Part shown: positions 41,428-49,166 of the stretch, one piece after another
How the letters are laid out: each line of letters starts with the position of its first letter
Numbering within the stretch: the first letter of the stretch is position 1
Assembly: GCF_021109255.1 (NCBI RefSeq)
Contig: NZ_JAJODG010000002.1
Reading direction: 5' to 3' (one strand)
Origin: Merdimmobilis hominis
Lineage (GTDB): Bacteria > Bacillota > Clostridia > Oscillospirales > Ruminococcaceae
DNA length: 64,000 nt
The notes under the pieces: generated by a model
The model's database searches: none
What the model saw: the letters and a program-made list of their open reading frames with translations, nothing else
Told to the model about the DNA's origin: nothing
Made by a program: the position numbers and the translations under genes

Positions 41428-41500
41428 TGTTTTTTGTAAAGATGCAAGTCAAGACTATTGCATTTTTGCTGTCCAATGGCATGCTTTGATTGACAGCAAG

Positions 41501-41540
41501 AAATCCCCTGACCAGATATATCATCTGGCCGGGGGATTTT
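41501..41540. terminator. Strong hairpin with T tracts on both strands
   Basis: AAATCCCC..CCAGAT pairs with ATCTGG..GGGGATTT around a short loop. On the minus strand it directly follows a short remnant reading frame; on the plus strand no gene precedes it except the tRNA. Confidence 0.75.
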
Positions 41541-41621
41541 TTATTCCCTCTCTGGGGCGTCCTTCCCCTCTACAAACCAGTGGCCCTCCTCAAAGAAGCG
41601 TTTCGTGGCGGCCAATCCGCA
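41541..41621 (-). pseudogene. Possible C-terminal gene remnant
   Basis: After an in-frame TGA the minus strand reads CGLAATKRFFEEGHWFVEGK and DAPERE, then TAA two bases from a strong terminator. It looks like the end of a protein-coding gene whose body has been lost; no family recognised. Weak evidence: 26 codons only. Confidence 0.25.
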
Positions 41622-41802
41622 TCAAATAGCGGATCCCCGCCCAGGATGCCAGGGGGCAGTGGCCTTTTCTCCCCCAGCGCTGTGCTCCCGTTACAAGGGT
41701 AAAACCAAGCCGAGTTTTCCCAATTTATACAGACTTTATGGTATAATAAAGTTATAGTGTATATCGCTGCCATCTGCCATGCCAGAAAGGGGGAGAACTG
41801 CC
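41622..41802 (+). promoter_or_regulatory. Spacer with a TATAAT element
   Basis: TATAAT at 41742-41747 without a good -35 may drive the following membrane protein gene. Nothing else is recognised here. Confidence 0.3.
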
Positions 41803-41964
41803 GTGTCATATTATCCATACAAAGGGTTTTTTTGCTGTTTCCTTACGGCAACATCGCTTTTTCCTGTATGTTTTACGAGCGAACCCCTATTCCCCAGTCG
41901 TTTTAAACTCGCACAACTTCTACAAATTGCTCCTTCCCGAGGAGCGATGAAGGAGGGATTGTAA
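41803..41964 (+). CDS. Possible small ORF or leader peptide
   Basis: 53 codons from a GTG with GGGGGAG seven bases upstream; reads VSYYPYKGFFCCFLTATSLF and ends SRGAMKEGL, its stop codon touching the ATG of the next gene. The first half is hydrophobic. Since it ends exactly at the next start, coupling is possible, but coding status is uncertain. Confidence 0.3.
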   Translation: MSYYPYKGFFCCFLTATSLFPVCFTSEPLFPSRFKLAQLLQIAPSRGAMKEGL

Positions 41965-42357
41965 ATGGAAGACAACCGCAGAAAAGATAAACTGCAATTC
42001 CTTGCCGAACATCTGATTTCATTGGGTTTTTGTGCGTTCTCTCTTCTCATAGTCTGTTGGAATCAAGTGGGTTGGCTCCCATGGCTGGCGGGGGGATTTC
42101 TCTTGTGGTGGGGAGTCCTCTGGCTGCTGCGGACCCACAACGCCTGGTTCCGGCCCAAAGACAAATTCCGGGATTCCAAGCTTTATGATTATACCTCCCG
42201 GGCAATCAGTACCTTCGTGCTGATCGCCGCATGGGTATATGAATACAAAACCCACTCCTCCCTAGCAGTCTACTTTTTATTGGGATTTCTGTTCCTGGAA
42301 ATCCTCTGTTTTACCTGGGTCAACTATCGGTACAACTTCGGAAAGGCCAAGGAGTAA
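41965..42357 (+). CDS. Small membrane protein, unknown
   Basis: 130 residues with four hydrophobic segments (LGFCAFSLLIVCWNQVGWLPWL, FLLWWGVLWLL, STFVLIAAWVYEY, YFLLGFLFLEILCFTW) and short charged loops. AAGGAGGG is ideally placed before the ATG. No family recognised. The next gene has its own promoter. Confidence 0.75.
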   Translation: MEDNRRKDKLQFLAEHLISLGFCAFSLLIVCWNQVGWLPWLAGGFLLWWGVLWLLRTHNAWFRPKDKFRDSKLYDYTSRAISTFVLIAAWVYEYKTHSSLAVYFLLGFLFLEILCFTWVNYRYNFGKAKE

Positions 42358-42389
42358 TGCCGCCCCGCCAAACAAGTCCCTCTTTGCGT

Positions 42390-42419
42390 TGACATGCCCT
42401 TCCCAGGGCCGGTATAATA
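42390..42419 (+). promoter_or_regulatory. Promoter of the 2-hydroxyacid dehydrogenase gene
   Basis: TTGACA (42390-42395), 18 bases, TATAAT (42414-42419). Confidence 0.85.
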
Positions 42420-42462
42420 AAAGGTAGGACAATTCTCCAAAACTGACAAGAGGATGATGAAG

Positions 42463-43413
42463 ATGAACGACAAAGTAGTAGTTCTCAACGCAGAAAAAAC
42501 CAACTTTGATGGCAATGTGGATTTTAGTTCCCTGACCCCCCACACCACCGTCTACGATGACACCCAGCCGGAGGAATTCCTCCAGAGGATTCAAGGGTAT
42601 GACATCGTGGTCACCAAGGAAATCCCCGTGGGAGCGGAACTGATCGCTCAGTTCCCCGATTCGGTTAAACTGCTCTGCGAGGCCGGCACCGGCTACAACA
42701 ACATCGACTTAGCTGCCGCCAAAAAGAAGGGGATCACCGTTTGCAACATCCCCGCTTACAGCACCCAGCGGGTGGCCCACACCGCCATCGCCCTGCTTCT
42801 GAACCTGAGTTCTTCCCTGCAAATCCAGCAGGCGATGCTCACCCGGGGCAATCACGACAACTTCACCAAGTGCCTCCAGGTTTCCCATACCGAGGTCAAC
42901 GGCAAGACCCTGGGGGTCATCGGCGCAGGCAACATCGGAAAAGAGGTCATCAAGATCGCCCAGGCCCTGGGGATGGAGGTTATCTCTTACACGGTGCCTG
43001 CACAGGAGGACGCCGATGGGGTCCACTTTGTCAGCCTGGAGGAGCTGCTGCGCAGAAGCGACTATGTCACCCTCCACTGCCCGCTGTTGCCCTCCACCCA
43101 CCACATCATCAACAAGGAAGCCCTCGCTCTGATGAAGCCCTCTGCCTATCTGATCAACACCTCCCGGGGGCCGTTGGTGGATGAGGCCGCCCTCATTGAG
43201 GCACTGCAAAACAAGGTTATCGCAGGCGCGGCGCTGGATGTCCAGGAGACTGAGCCCCCGGCAGAGGACAACCCCCTTTACACCATGGAGAATGTCATCC
43301 TGACTCCCCACATGGGCTGGAAAGGGCTGGAGACCCGGCAGCGGCTCCTCTCCCTCCTCAAAAAGAATATCGATGCGTATTTGGCGGGAAACCCCATCAA
43401 TGTAGTAGGTTAA
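42463..43413 (+). CDS. D-isomer-specific 2-hydroxyacid dehydrogenase
   Basis: 316 residues. NAD-binding loop GVIGAGNIGKEV, then the catalytic Arg in NTSRGPLVDE, Glu in QETEPP and His in LTPHMGW. Reduces a 2-keto acid to the D-hydroxy acid (or the reverse) with NADH. Two ATGs at 42454 and 42457 are in or near frame, but AGAGGA is best placed for the ATG at 42463. Exact substrate (glycerate, lactate or branched-chain keto acids) cannot be told. Single-gene unit with own promoter and terminator. Confidence 0.93.
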   Translation: MNDKVVVLNAEKTNFDGNVDFSSLTPHTTVYDDTQPEEFLQRIQGYDIVVTKEIPVGAELIAQFPDSVKLLCEAGTGYNNIDLAAAKKKGITVCNIPAYSTQRVAHTAIALLLNLSSSLQIQQAMLTRGNHDNFTKCLQVSHTEVNGKTLGVIGAGNIGKEVIKIAQALGMEVISYTVPAQEDADGVHFVSLEELLRRSDYVTLHCPLLPSTHHIINKEALALMKPSAYLINTSRGPLVDEAALIEALQNKVIAGAALDVQETEPPAEDNPLYTMENVILTPHMGWKGLETRQRLLSLLKKNIDAYLAGNPINVVG

Positions 43414-43450
43414 CCCCTGGCATCTTTTCCAAAGTCCCCGCATAATAATA

Positions 43451-43480
43451 AGAGGCCGGCCCAAATTGGGCCGGCCTCTT
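43451..43480. terminator. Bidirectional terminator
   Basis: AGAGGCCGGCCCAA and TTGGGCCGGCCTCT form a perfect 14-bp stem; serves the convergent dehydrogenase (+) and M20 amidohydrolase (-). Confidence 0.9.
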
Positions 43481-43496
43481 TCGCCGTTTTACCAGG

Positions 43497-44672
43497 TTAT
43501 TTGTTGTGTTTCAGCCACTGGATGGCACAGTTGGCAAAGGTGGCGGCGCCGATGGGCAGGGCGCTCTCGTCAAAGACCACGTTGGGGTTGTGGCAGGAGT
43601 AACGGCCCTCAGGGTCAGCAACCTCAGCGCCGATGTTGAAGAAGGCGCCGGGCACCAGGCCGGTCAGCAGGGCGAAGTCCTCAGAGCCCATGACTGCGGG
43701 GATCTCGTGGAGCTTGTCCACACCCAGGAAGTCGCTGATGTAGCCGTGCATCTCCTTGGTGAAGGCGCTCTCATTGATCAGCGGGCAGACGCCGCCGGTG
43801 TACACTACCTCAGCGGTGCAGCGGAATTTCAGGGCAGTGTACTGGGCGATCTCCACCAGGCGGGATTTGATGTACTCCCGCACATCGTTGTTGTAGGTGC
43901 GGATGGAACCCTCCATCACCGCATACTCGGGGATGATGTTGGGGGCGTCGCCGGCATGGATGGAGCCGATGGTCAGCACGGCGGGTTCCGCGGTGTTGAC
44001 TTCACGGCTGATGATCTCCTGCAATGCGATATGGGTATGAGCCGCAACATTGATGGGGTCGATGTTGGTGTGGGGGTAAGCGCCGTGGCCGCCTTTGCCG
44101 TGGATGGTGATGGTAAACCGGTCAGAGGAAGCCATGAAGGGCCCCTCATGGAAACCGATGTGGCCGCAGGGCAGGCCCTCGCCGGTGATGTGCATGCCAA
44201 AGGCGCCGTCCACTTTGGGGTTTTCCATAACGCCGGCGTCGATCATAGCCTGGGCGCCGGTCAGGCCCTCTTCATCGGGCTGGAACATGAATTTCACAGT
44301 GCCCTCCAGCTCGTCCTCCCGCTCTTTCAGCAGGCGGGCAGCGCCCAGAAGAATGGCGGTGTGGCAGTCGTGGCCGCAGGTGTGGGCGTAGTTGTTTTTC
44401 GAGGCAAAATCCACACCGCTGGTCTCCTGCATGGGCAGGGCATCCATATCGGCCCGCAGCAGCAGCACCTTGCCGGGCTTGGGGGTGGTGGTGGCCACTA
44501 CGCCGCAGTTGCAGATTTCCTTGGGCTCGTACCCCATCTCCTTGAGGCACTTGATCACATATTTTGTGGTCTCGGGGAGCTCAGCGTTGATTTCAGGAGT
44601 CTCATGGATGGTTCTTCTATCCTTGACAATCACGTCTTTGAGTTCCTCGGCTCGTTTCATCAAATCGCTCAT
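43497..44672 (-). CDS. M20D-family amidohydrolase (hippurate/N-acyl-amino-acid type)
   Basis: 391 residues. Metal ligands HTCGHDCHTA, the PDEEG motif with catalytic Glu, HGKGGHGAYPH in the lid domain and MGSEDFA near the end define the M20D peptidase/aminoacylase group. Hydrolyses N-acyl amino acids or related amides. ACGGAG lies eight bases before the ATG at 44672; a 28-residue upstream extension reads through the promoter and is rejected. With the D-aminoacylase at 2 kb this is the second deacylase of the window. Confidence 0.92.
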   Translation of the reverse strand: MSDLMKRAEELKDVIVKDRRTIHETPEINAELPETTKYVIKCLKEMGYEPKEICNCGVVATTTPKPGKVLLLRADMDALPMQETSGVDFASKNNYAHTCGHDCHTAILLGAARLLKEREDELEGTVKFMFQPDEEGLTGAQAMIDAGVMENPKVDGAFGMHITGEGLPCGHIGFHEGPFMASSDRFTITIHGKGGHGAYPHTNIDPINVAAHTHIALQEIISREVNTAEPAVLTIGSIHAGDAPNIIPEYAVMEGSIRTYNNDVREYIKSRLVEIAQYTALKFRCTAEVVYTGGVCPLINESAFTKEMHGYISDFLGVDKLHEIPAVMGSEDFALLTGLVPGAFFNIGAEVADPEGRYSCHNPNVVFDESALPIGAATFANCAIQWLKHNK

Positions 44673-44727
44673 TGTGTTTTCTCCGTTTCTTTTCTCGACT
44701 AAATTTGTCTCGTTTGGGGACGGTCTT

Positions 44728-44756
44728 ATTGTAGCAGGTTTCCGCCGCTTGGTCAA
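44728..44756 (-). promoter_or_regulatory. Promoter of the M20 amidohydrolase gene
   Basis: TTGACC (44751-44756), 17 bases, TACAAT (44728-44733). Confidence 0.8.
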
Positions 44757-44874
44757 TTGTTTACCGTGTTAAAATTGTCTAATTGTTCACAGCTCAATTT
44801 CCTTTATTTGCTGATATTCCAGCCGCAACTGCAAAAACTATTGGGGAAATACCCATGGGAAAGGATTTGATTTT

Positions 44875-45507
44875 ATGGAAAACTCCCGTTACCCCTTTCA
44901 GCTGGAACCCCTGCCTTACAGCTATGACGCCCTCTCCCCCAACATCGACGAGACCACCCTCCACTTCCACCACGACAAGCACCTGCAAACCTATGTGGAT
45001 AATCTCAACAAGGCGCTGGAACCCTATCCCCAGTTTCAAGACTGGACCTTGGAACGCCTCTGCGCTGATTACGGCTCCCTGCCGCCTCAAGCTGCCACCG
45101 GAGTGCGCAACAACGCCGGCGGCGTGTACAACCACCAGCTGTATTTCCGGTGTATGACCGGGGATAAGAACTCCCCCTCCCCGCGGATGGAGCGGGAACT
45201 GAACCGCTGCTTCGGCTCCCTGGAGGAATTCCAGAAGCAGCTGAAGGCGGCGGCCCTAGCCCGCTTCGGGTCCGGTTGGGCCTACCTGGTCCAAGACCCC
45301 AAAGGGGATTTCAAAATCCTCTCCACCGCCAATCAGGACACGCCGCTTCCCCAAGGGCTGCGGCCCCTCCTTCTGGTGGACGTCTGGGAACACGCCTACT
45401 ACCTCCAGTACCAAAACCGCCGGGCCGAATACCTAGATCAGTGGTTCCCCCTTATCGATTGGCGGGTGGTGGAGTACAACGCCTTCCAAAACGGCATCGC
45501 GCGCTAA
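44875..45507 (+). CDS. sodA: Iron/manganese superoxide dismutase
   Basis: 210 residues. Metal ligands: H32 in FHHDKHLQTYV, His in VYNHQLYF, and Asp/His in VDVWEHAYY. Removes superoxide; the peroxide produced would be handled by reverse rubrerythrin. Metal choice (Fe or Mn) is not determined. GAAAGGA is nine bases before the ATG. Monocistronic, terminator downstream. Confidence 0.95.
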   Translation: MENSRYPFQLEPLPYSYDALSPNIDETTLHFHHDKHLQTYVDNLNKALEPYPQFQDWTLERLCADYGSLPPQAATGVRNNAGGVYNHQLYFRCMTGDKNSPSPRMERELNRCFGSLEEFQKQLKAAALARFGSGWAYLVQDPKGDFKILSTANQDTPLPQGLRPLLLVDVWEHAYYLQYQNRRAEYLDQWFPLIDWRVVEYNAFQNGIAR

Positions 45508-45514
45508 CCATTCC

Positions 45515-45543
45515 AACCGGAGCTCAAAGGATGAGCTCCGGTT
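45515..45543 (+). terminator. Terminator of sodA
   Basis: AACCGGAGCTCA and TGAGCTCCGGTT pair around AAGGA, followed by GTTTTCTTTT. Confidence 0.9.
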
Positions 45544-45731
45544 GTTTTCTTTTCCCCACGGGAGGGATCCCATGGGTGCCACTTCGATAAAAAGAGGATT
45601 TTCTCCCCTTGAAAAGACAGATTTTTTCCCACAGCCGAGAAAAAACCCTCTTTTGCTGTAGCAACTTTTTTGGATTTTCATATACTGGCAGTGGAGTAAT
45701 CCAAAATTTTATCCAAATGGGGGTATTTGAT

Positions 45732-47081
45732 TTGAATATATATCGTCCCAACGATGGCTGTTGTCCTCCTCCCTGCCCTAGGCCGTGTCCTCCGCCCTGC
45801 CCGTCGGTCTGCTGCTGCCCGGGGCCTGTAGGCCCACAGGGCCCTGCCGGTGAAAATGCCACTGTGGCTATCGGTACCGTGACCACTGGTGAGCCTGGCA
45901 CCCCGGCCAGCGTAGTCAACGTAGGTACCGCCAGCAATGCCGTGCTCTCCTTTACTATCCCCCGGGGTGCAACCGGTGCCACTGGTGCAACTGGCGCCAG
46001 TGTGACCGGGCCTACTGGCGCAACTGGTCCTACTGGTGCGACGGGTGCAACTGGCGCCAGTGTGACTGGGCCGACCGGGCCCACAGGTCCTACCGGCCCA
46101 ACCGGGCCTACTGGCGCAACTGGTCCTACTGGTGCGACGGGTGCAACTGGCGCCAGTGTGACTGGGCCGACCGGGCCCACAGGTCCTACCGGCCCAACCG
46201 GGCCTACTGGCGCAACTGGTCCTACCGGTGCGACGGGTGCAACTGGCGCCAGTGTGACTGGGCCAACTGGACCCACTGGCGCAACTGGTCCTACCGGTAC
46301 GGCAGGTGCAACTGGCGCCAGTGTAACTGGGCCAACTGGACCCACTGGCGCAACTGGTCCTACCGGTACGGCAGGTGCAACTGGCGCCAGTGTAACTGGG
46401 CCGACCGGGCCCACAGGTCCTACCGGCCCAACCGGGCCTACTGGCGCAACTGGTCCTACCGGTGCGACGGGTGCAACTGGCGCCAGTGTGACTGGGCCAA
46501 CTGGACCCACTGGGAGTGACGGGGATGCTGCTACCGTTCAAATTGGCTCTGTGACAACTACGGAACCCGGCACTGAGGCCACAGTTAGAAATTCTGGCTC
46601 TTCCGCTCACGCCGTATTTGAGTTTACTATTCCTCGTGGTGCTACTGGTAGTAGTGCTGCTATACCACAGCTCATTACTGTAGCTGATGCGCCACCGCAG
46701 CCCAGTGGGAATAACTTGCCGATGACTTTTCATGACAATGTGGTATTCTCCGGAAGCAACATCACCCACACCATCGATTCTGGAAATATCGTAATCAACC
46801 AATCTGGTATCTATCAAGTGTTTTTCCACTGTACCGTTTCCGCTTCCCAGGTGACGCCTGCGGCAATACAAATTTCAATTCTACAAGATGGTGATATTCT
46901 TCCTGGCGGTGTAGCTCGCCACACATTCCAGTCAAGCAATGAATATGCAACGGTTTCTCTCAGTACCGCATTCGCGGTATCAGAAACCTCTTCCACAATC
47001 CAGGTTTCTTCTAGTACACCTGGGTTTTTACTCAGTGATATTGCGCTGACGCTCAACCGTTTGAGTGATTTACCCGAATGA
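45732..47081 (+). CDS. Collagen-like (BclA-type) surface protein
   Basis: 449 residues. N-terminus (M)NIYRPNDGCC then a Cys/Pro block (CCPPPCPRPCPPPCPS); a first globular segment NATVAIGTVTTGEPG; a collagen region (about residues 78-263) of G-x-T triplets such as GPTGATGATGASVT; a second copy of the short segment (ATVQIGSVTTTEPG); and a C-terminal C1q/TNF-like jelly roll (about 307-449). This layout is typical of exosporium collagen proteins. The TTG start has GGGGG eight bases upstream and gives the same MNIYR as the neighbouring gene; the ATG at 45717 lacks a site. CATATACT near 45680 resembles a sigma-E/K -10, weak evidence for expression in the mother cell. Trimer formation and glycosylation are inferred. 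Confidence 0.85.
   Translation: MNIYRPNDGCCPPPCPRPCPPPCPSVCCCPGPVGPQGPAGENATVAIGTVTTGEPGTPASVVNVGTASNAVLSFTIPRGATGATGATGASVTGPTGATGPTGATGATGASVTGPTGPTGPTGPTGPTGATGPTGATGATGASVTGPTGPTGPTGPTGPTGATGPTGATGATGASVTGPTGPTGATGPTGTAGATGASVTGPTGPTGATGPTGTAGATGASVTGPTGPTGPTGPTGPTGATGPTGATGATGASVTGPTGPTGSDGDAATVQIGSVTTTEPGTEATVRNSGSSAHAVFEFTIPRGATGSSAAIPQLITVADAPPQPSGNNLPMTFHDNVVFSGSNITHTIDSGNIVINQSGIYQVFFHCTVSASQVTPAAIQISILQDGDILPGGVARHTFQSSNEYATVSLSTAFAVSETSSTIQVSSSTPGFLLSDIALTLNRLSDLPE
45960..46515 (+). repeat. Tandem repeats encoding the collagen region
   Basis: Near-identical blocks recur, for example the stretch beginning GGGCCGACCGGGCCCACAG at about 46068, 46167 and 46398, and a variant with CTGGTACGGCAGG twice. 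Such arrays change length readily. Assembly from short reads may misjudge copy number. Confidence 0.9.
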
Positions 47082-47395
47082 TGAGCAATCTAAGCCATCA
47101 GTAAACAGAAAACCTATATATTCGTTTTTTGAATCGTGTAGAATCGGCTTGAACAGAAGAACAGATTTTTAACTGATATTTCCAATTTCCTCTGATGAGG
47201 TCGTGCTTTCATCCCACTTTTCTCTCCTTTTTGGCCCCCGCTATGTGCGGGGGCCTTGTTTATTTTGAAAACACTCAAAAATGCAAATCCACCCCAAATT
47301 TTAAAATTGGAGGCAAAATTCCGCCAGTTTCTCCCCATTTGAGGAGGAACCCTGCCATTGCCCCCGGCATACTTTGGGGATAGGAGGTTATGCTG
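47082..47395 (+). terminator. Spacer with terminator of the collagen-like gene
   Basis: GGCCCCCGC (47233-47241) pairs with GCGGGGGCC (47247-47255), followed by TTGTTTATTTT, about 150 bases after the stop codon. The rest of the spacer is AT-rich and holds nothing I recognise. Confidence 0.75.
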
Positions 47396-47911
47396 ATGAA
47401 CATTTATCGAAACCAATCAAGCCCTTTCTTTTACTGCACCCCTCTCTACAGCGGGACTTGTGCCGGATGTGGGGCAGCTCCCTCTAGCCCATCCTGCCCA
47501 GGGGAGTACCCCGTGCCCTATTCTGCATCCCAATGGCTGGTGGAACCCTCCTGGTACAAGAGCGGCGATTCCCTGCGCTGGTCCTACCGTGGAGGGGAAG
47601 GAGTGGGGATCTCCCCGGATGAAGCTACGTTAGCCCTCACTCCGGGCAGGGACTATTTTGTCTCCTACCTGATTCAAGGGGTACTTCCTCCCCGGGCATC
47701 CCTGGAAGTGCTGCCTTACTTTGGGAGCGAGGACCCCATCCCCTTTTCCAGTTCCGGCCACAGCGGAATCCAAGAGGAACGGGTAGGAGTCTCCGGAGGG
47801 TTTTTACTCCCCGCAGCCAACCCAATGTACCTGACTTTGCAGCTGGCCACCAACAGCCCGGCCCCCATTTCGGTGACCGGCTCCCTCCACCTCTTCCCTC
47901 TGCCCTACTGA
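47396..47911 (+). CDS. Unknown protein sharing the MNIYR N-terminus, likely surface partner
   Basis: 171 residues. Begins MNIYRNQSSPFFYCTPLYSG, then a Cys-containing short stretch and a beta-rich region (LALTPGRDYFVSYLIQGVLPP, SLEVLPYFG, LTLQLATNSPAPISVTGSLHL) that could form a jelly roll like the neighbour's C-terminal domain, but without a collagen part. AGGAGG is eight bases before the ATG. The N-terminal pentapeptide is identical to that of the collagen-like protein just upstream, suggesting a shared attachment or localisation signal. No family recognised. Confidence 0.7.
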   Translation: MNIYRNQSSPFFYCTPLYSGTCAGCGAAPSSPSCPGEYPVPYSASQWLVEPSWYKSGDSLRWSYRGGEGVGISPDEATLALTPGRDYFVSYLIQGVLPPRASLEVLPYFGSEDPIPFSSSGHSGIQEERVGVSGGFLLPAANPMYLTLQLATNSPAPISVTGSLHLFPLPY

Positions 47912-48082
47912 CGACTGGCGGAAACACCATCCCCTTATTTCGACATCCTTCCCCCCTGGAACTCAACCCTGTAGGGGAGCCTCCACCCCCAAACCTTCAT
48001 AGTATACCAATAGGCGCAGCGCCTTTTTTCTTTTTCCGCCGCAGGGCATGCGGCAAATACATGCAGTTGTGGAGGCAAACCT

Positions 48083-49162
48083 ATGAACAACCAACCATCC
48101 AAACCGAGCCGCCAGAGGTGGTCCGCCATGGAATTGACCGGCCTAGCCCTGGTTCTATCCTCTCTCGCGGCACTGCTCTATGCCCCCGACAGCTTGTCGG
48201 GCCTTTTCACCGCCATCACCGCGCGGGTCTGCCCCATTGTGGTGGATGTCTTTCTCACCAGCGACGTAGGAGTAGCCATTGTGGTCAGTGTCATTGTGGG
48301 CCGGGTGTTGGAACGCCTTGGCTTCACCGACGCCCTGATCCGCATTTTCCTGCCGGTAATGGGGACCATGGGAATCAACCCCTCGGTGATCATCCCCAGC
48401 GTCTATAATATCCTAGGGGATATCAACGCCTCCGGCAAAATCGCCGGCCCCATCCTGGTCAAAGCGGGCGCCACCCGGGATGAGATCAAGCTCTCCATCG
48501 CCACTATGATCCAGAACCCCCAGTCCTTCGCCACCTTTGCCATCGGCTTGGTGGCCCTGACCGCCTTCGGCATCAACCCGCTGCCGGTGGTTCTCCTCTC
48601 CATCTTCCTGCCCCTCATTGTGGTGCCCTTTCTCCTCTCCCGCACCCTGTATCGGGACACCAAAGCGGTGGAGCTGGAAACCCTTCCCCGCTTCACCCCC
48701 CAAACCCCGATGATGAAGGTCCTTTTCGACTCCGGCATAGAGGGGATGCAGCTTCTCCTCTTGGTGATCATCCCCGCAGTGGCCGTTGTGTTCACCCTCA
48801 TCGGCGTGCTGGATTTTCTGGGCGTCTGGGCCGCCATAGAGGCTGGTATTGGCTCCCTGCTCTCCGCCCTCTGCATTGAGCCCGGCACTGGGGTGCTCAG
48901 CGTCTTGGTCAGCCCCACCCTGGCGGTAGCCCAGCTGCCGGCCCTCACCGGCATCGACCCCCGCTTGGTGGTAGGAGGCTTCGTCCTCGCCAACTCCGGG
49001 TTCCCGCTTTCAGTGGTGCTGGGTCAAGTCCCCGCCACCTGGGCGGAGTCCACCGGCTTGCCGGAGAAGGACGGCCTCATCGCCGCGGTGCTGGGCTGCG
49101 GCATCCGGCTGGCCACAGCGGCGGCTCTCGCCTACTGGCTCACCCCTTTCATCTTGAGGTAG
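48083..49162 (+). CDS. CD0519/CD1768-like membrane protein (Gate domain)
   Basis: 359 residues, about nine membrane segments, with repeated Gate-type features (FLTSDVGVAIVVSVIVGRVLER, GTMGINPSVIIPSVYNILGDI, SPTLAVAQLPALTG, LVVGGFVLANSGFPLSVVLGQ). I match it from memory to the CD0519/CD1768 family of clostridial membrane proteins, of unknown transport role. GGAGG lies seven bases before the ATG. The amidohydrolase gene begins four bases after its stop, so they form one operon. Confidence 0.8.
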   Translation: MNNQPSKPSRQRWSAMELTGLALVLSSLAALLYAPDSLSGLFTAITARVCPIVVDVFLTSDVGVAIVVSVIVGRVLERLGFTDALIRIFLPVMGTMGINPSVIIPSVYNILGDINASGKIAGPILVKAGATRDEIKLSIATMIQNPQSFATFAIGLVALTAFGINPLPVVLLSIFLPLIVVPFLLSRTLYRDTKAVELETLPRFTPQTPMMKVLFDSGIEGMQLLLLVIIPAVAVVFTLIGVLDFLGVWAAIEAGIGSLLSALCIEPGTGVLSVLVSPTLAVAQLPALTGIDPRLVVGGFVLANSGFPLSVVLGQVPATWAESTGLPEKDGLIAAVLGCGIRLATAAALAYWLTPFILR

Positions 49163-49166
49163 CGCC

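Noticed and set aside
45524..46510. Long minus-strand frame of Gly-Pro-Val repeats opposite the collagen-like gene
   Set aside because: It is the antisense reading of the GC-rich triplet repeats; the plus strand has a proper domain layout and terminator.
45960..46515. Regular repeats suggesting a CRISPR array
   Set aside because: The repeats are in frame, encode G-x-y triplets, have no unique spacers and no cas genes nearby.
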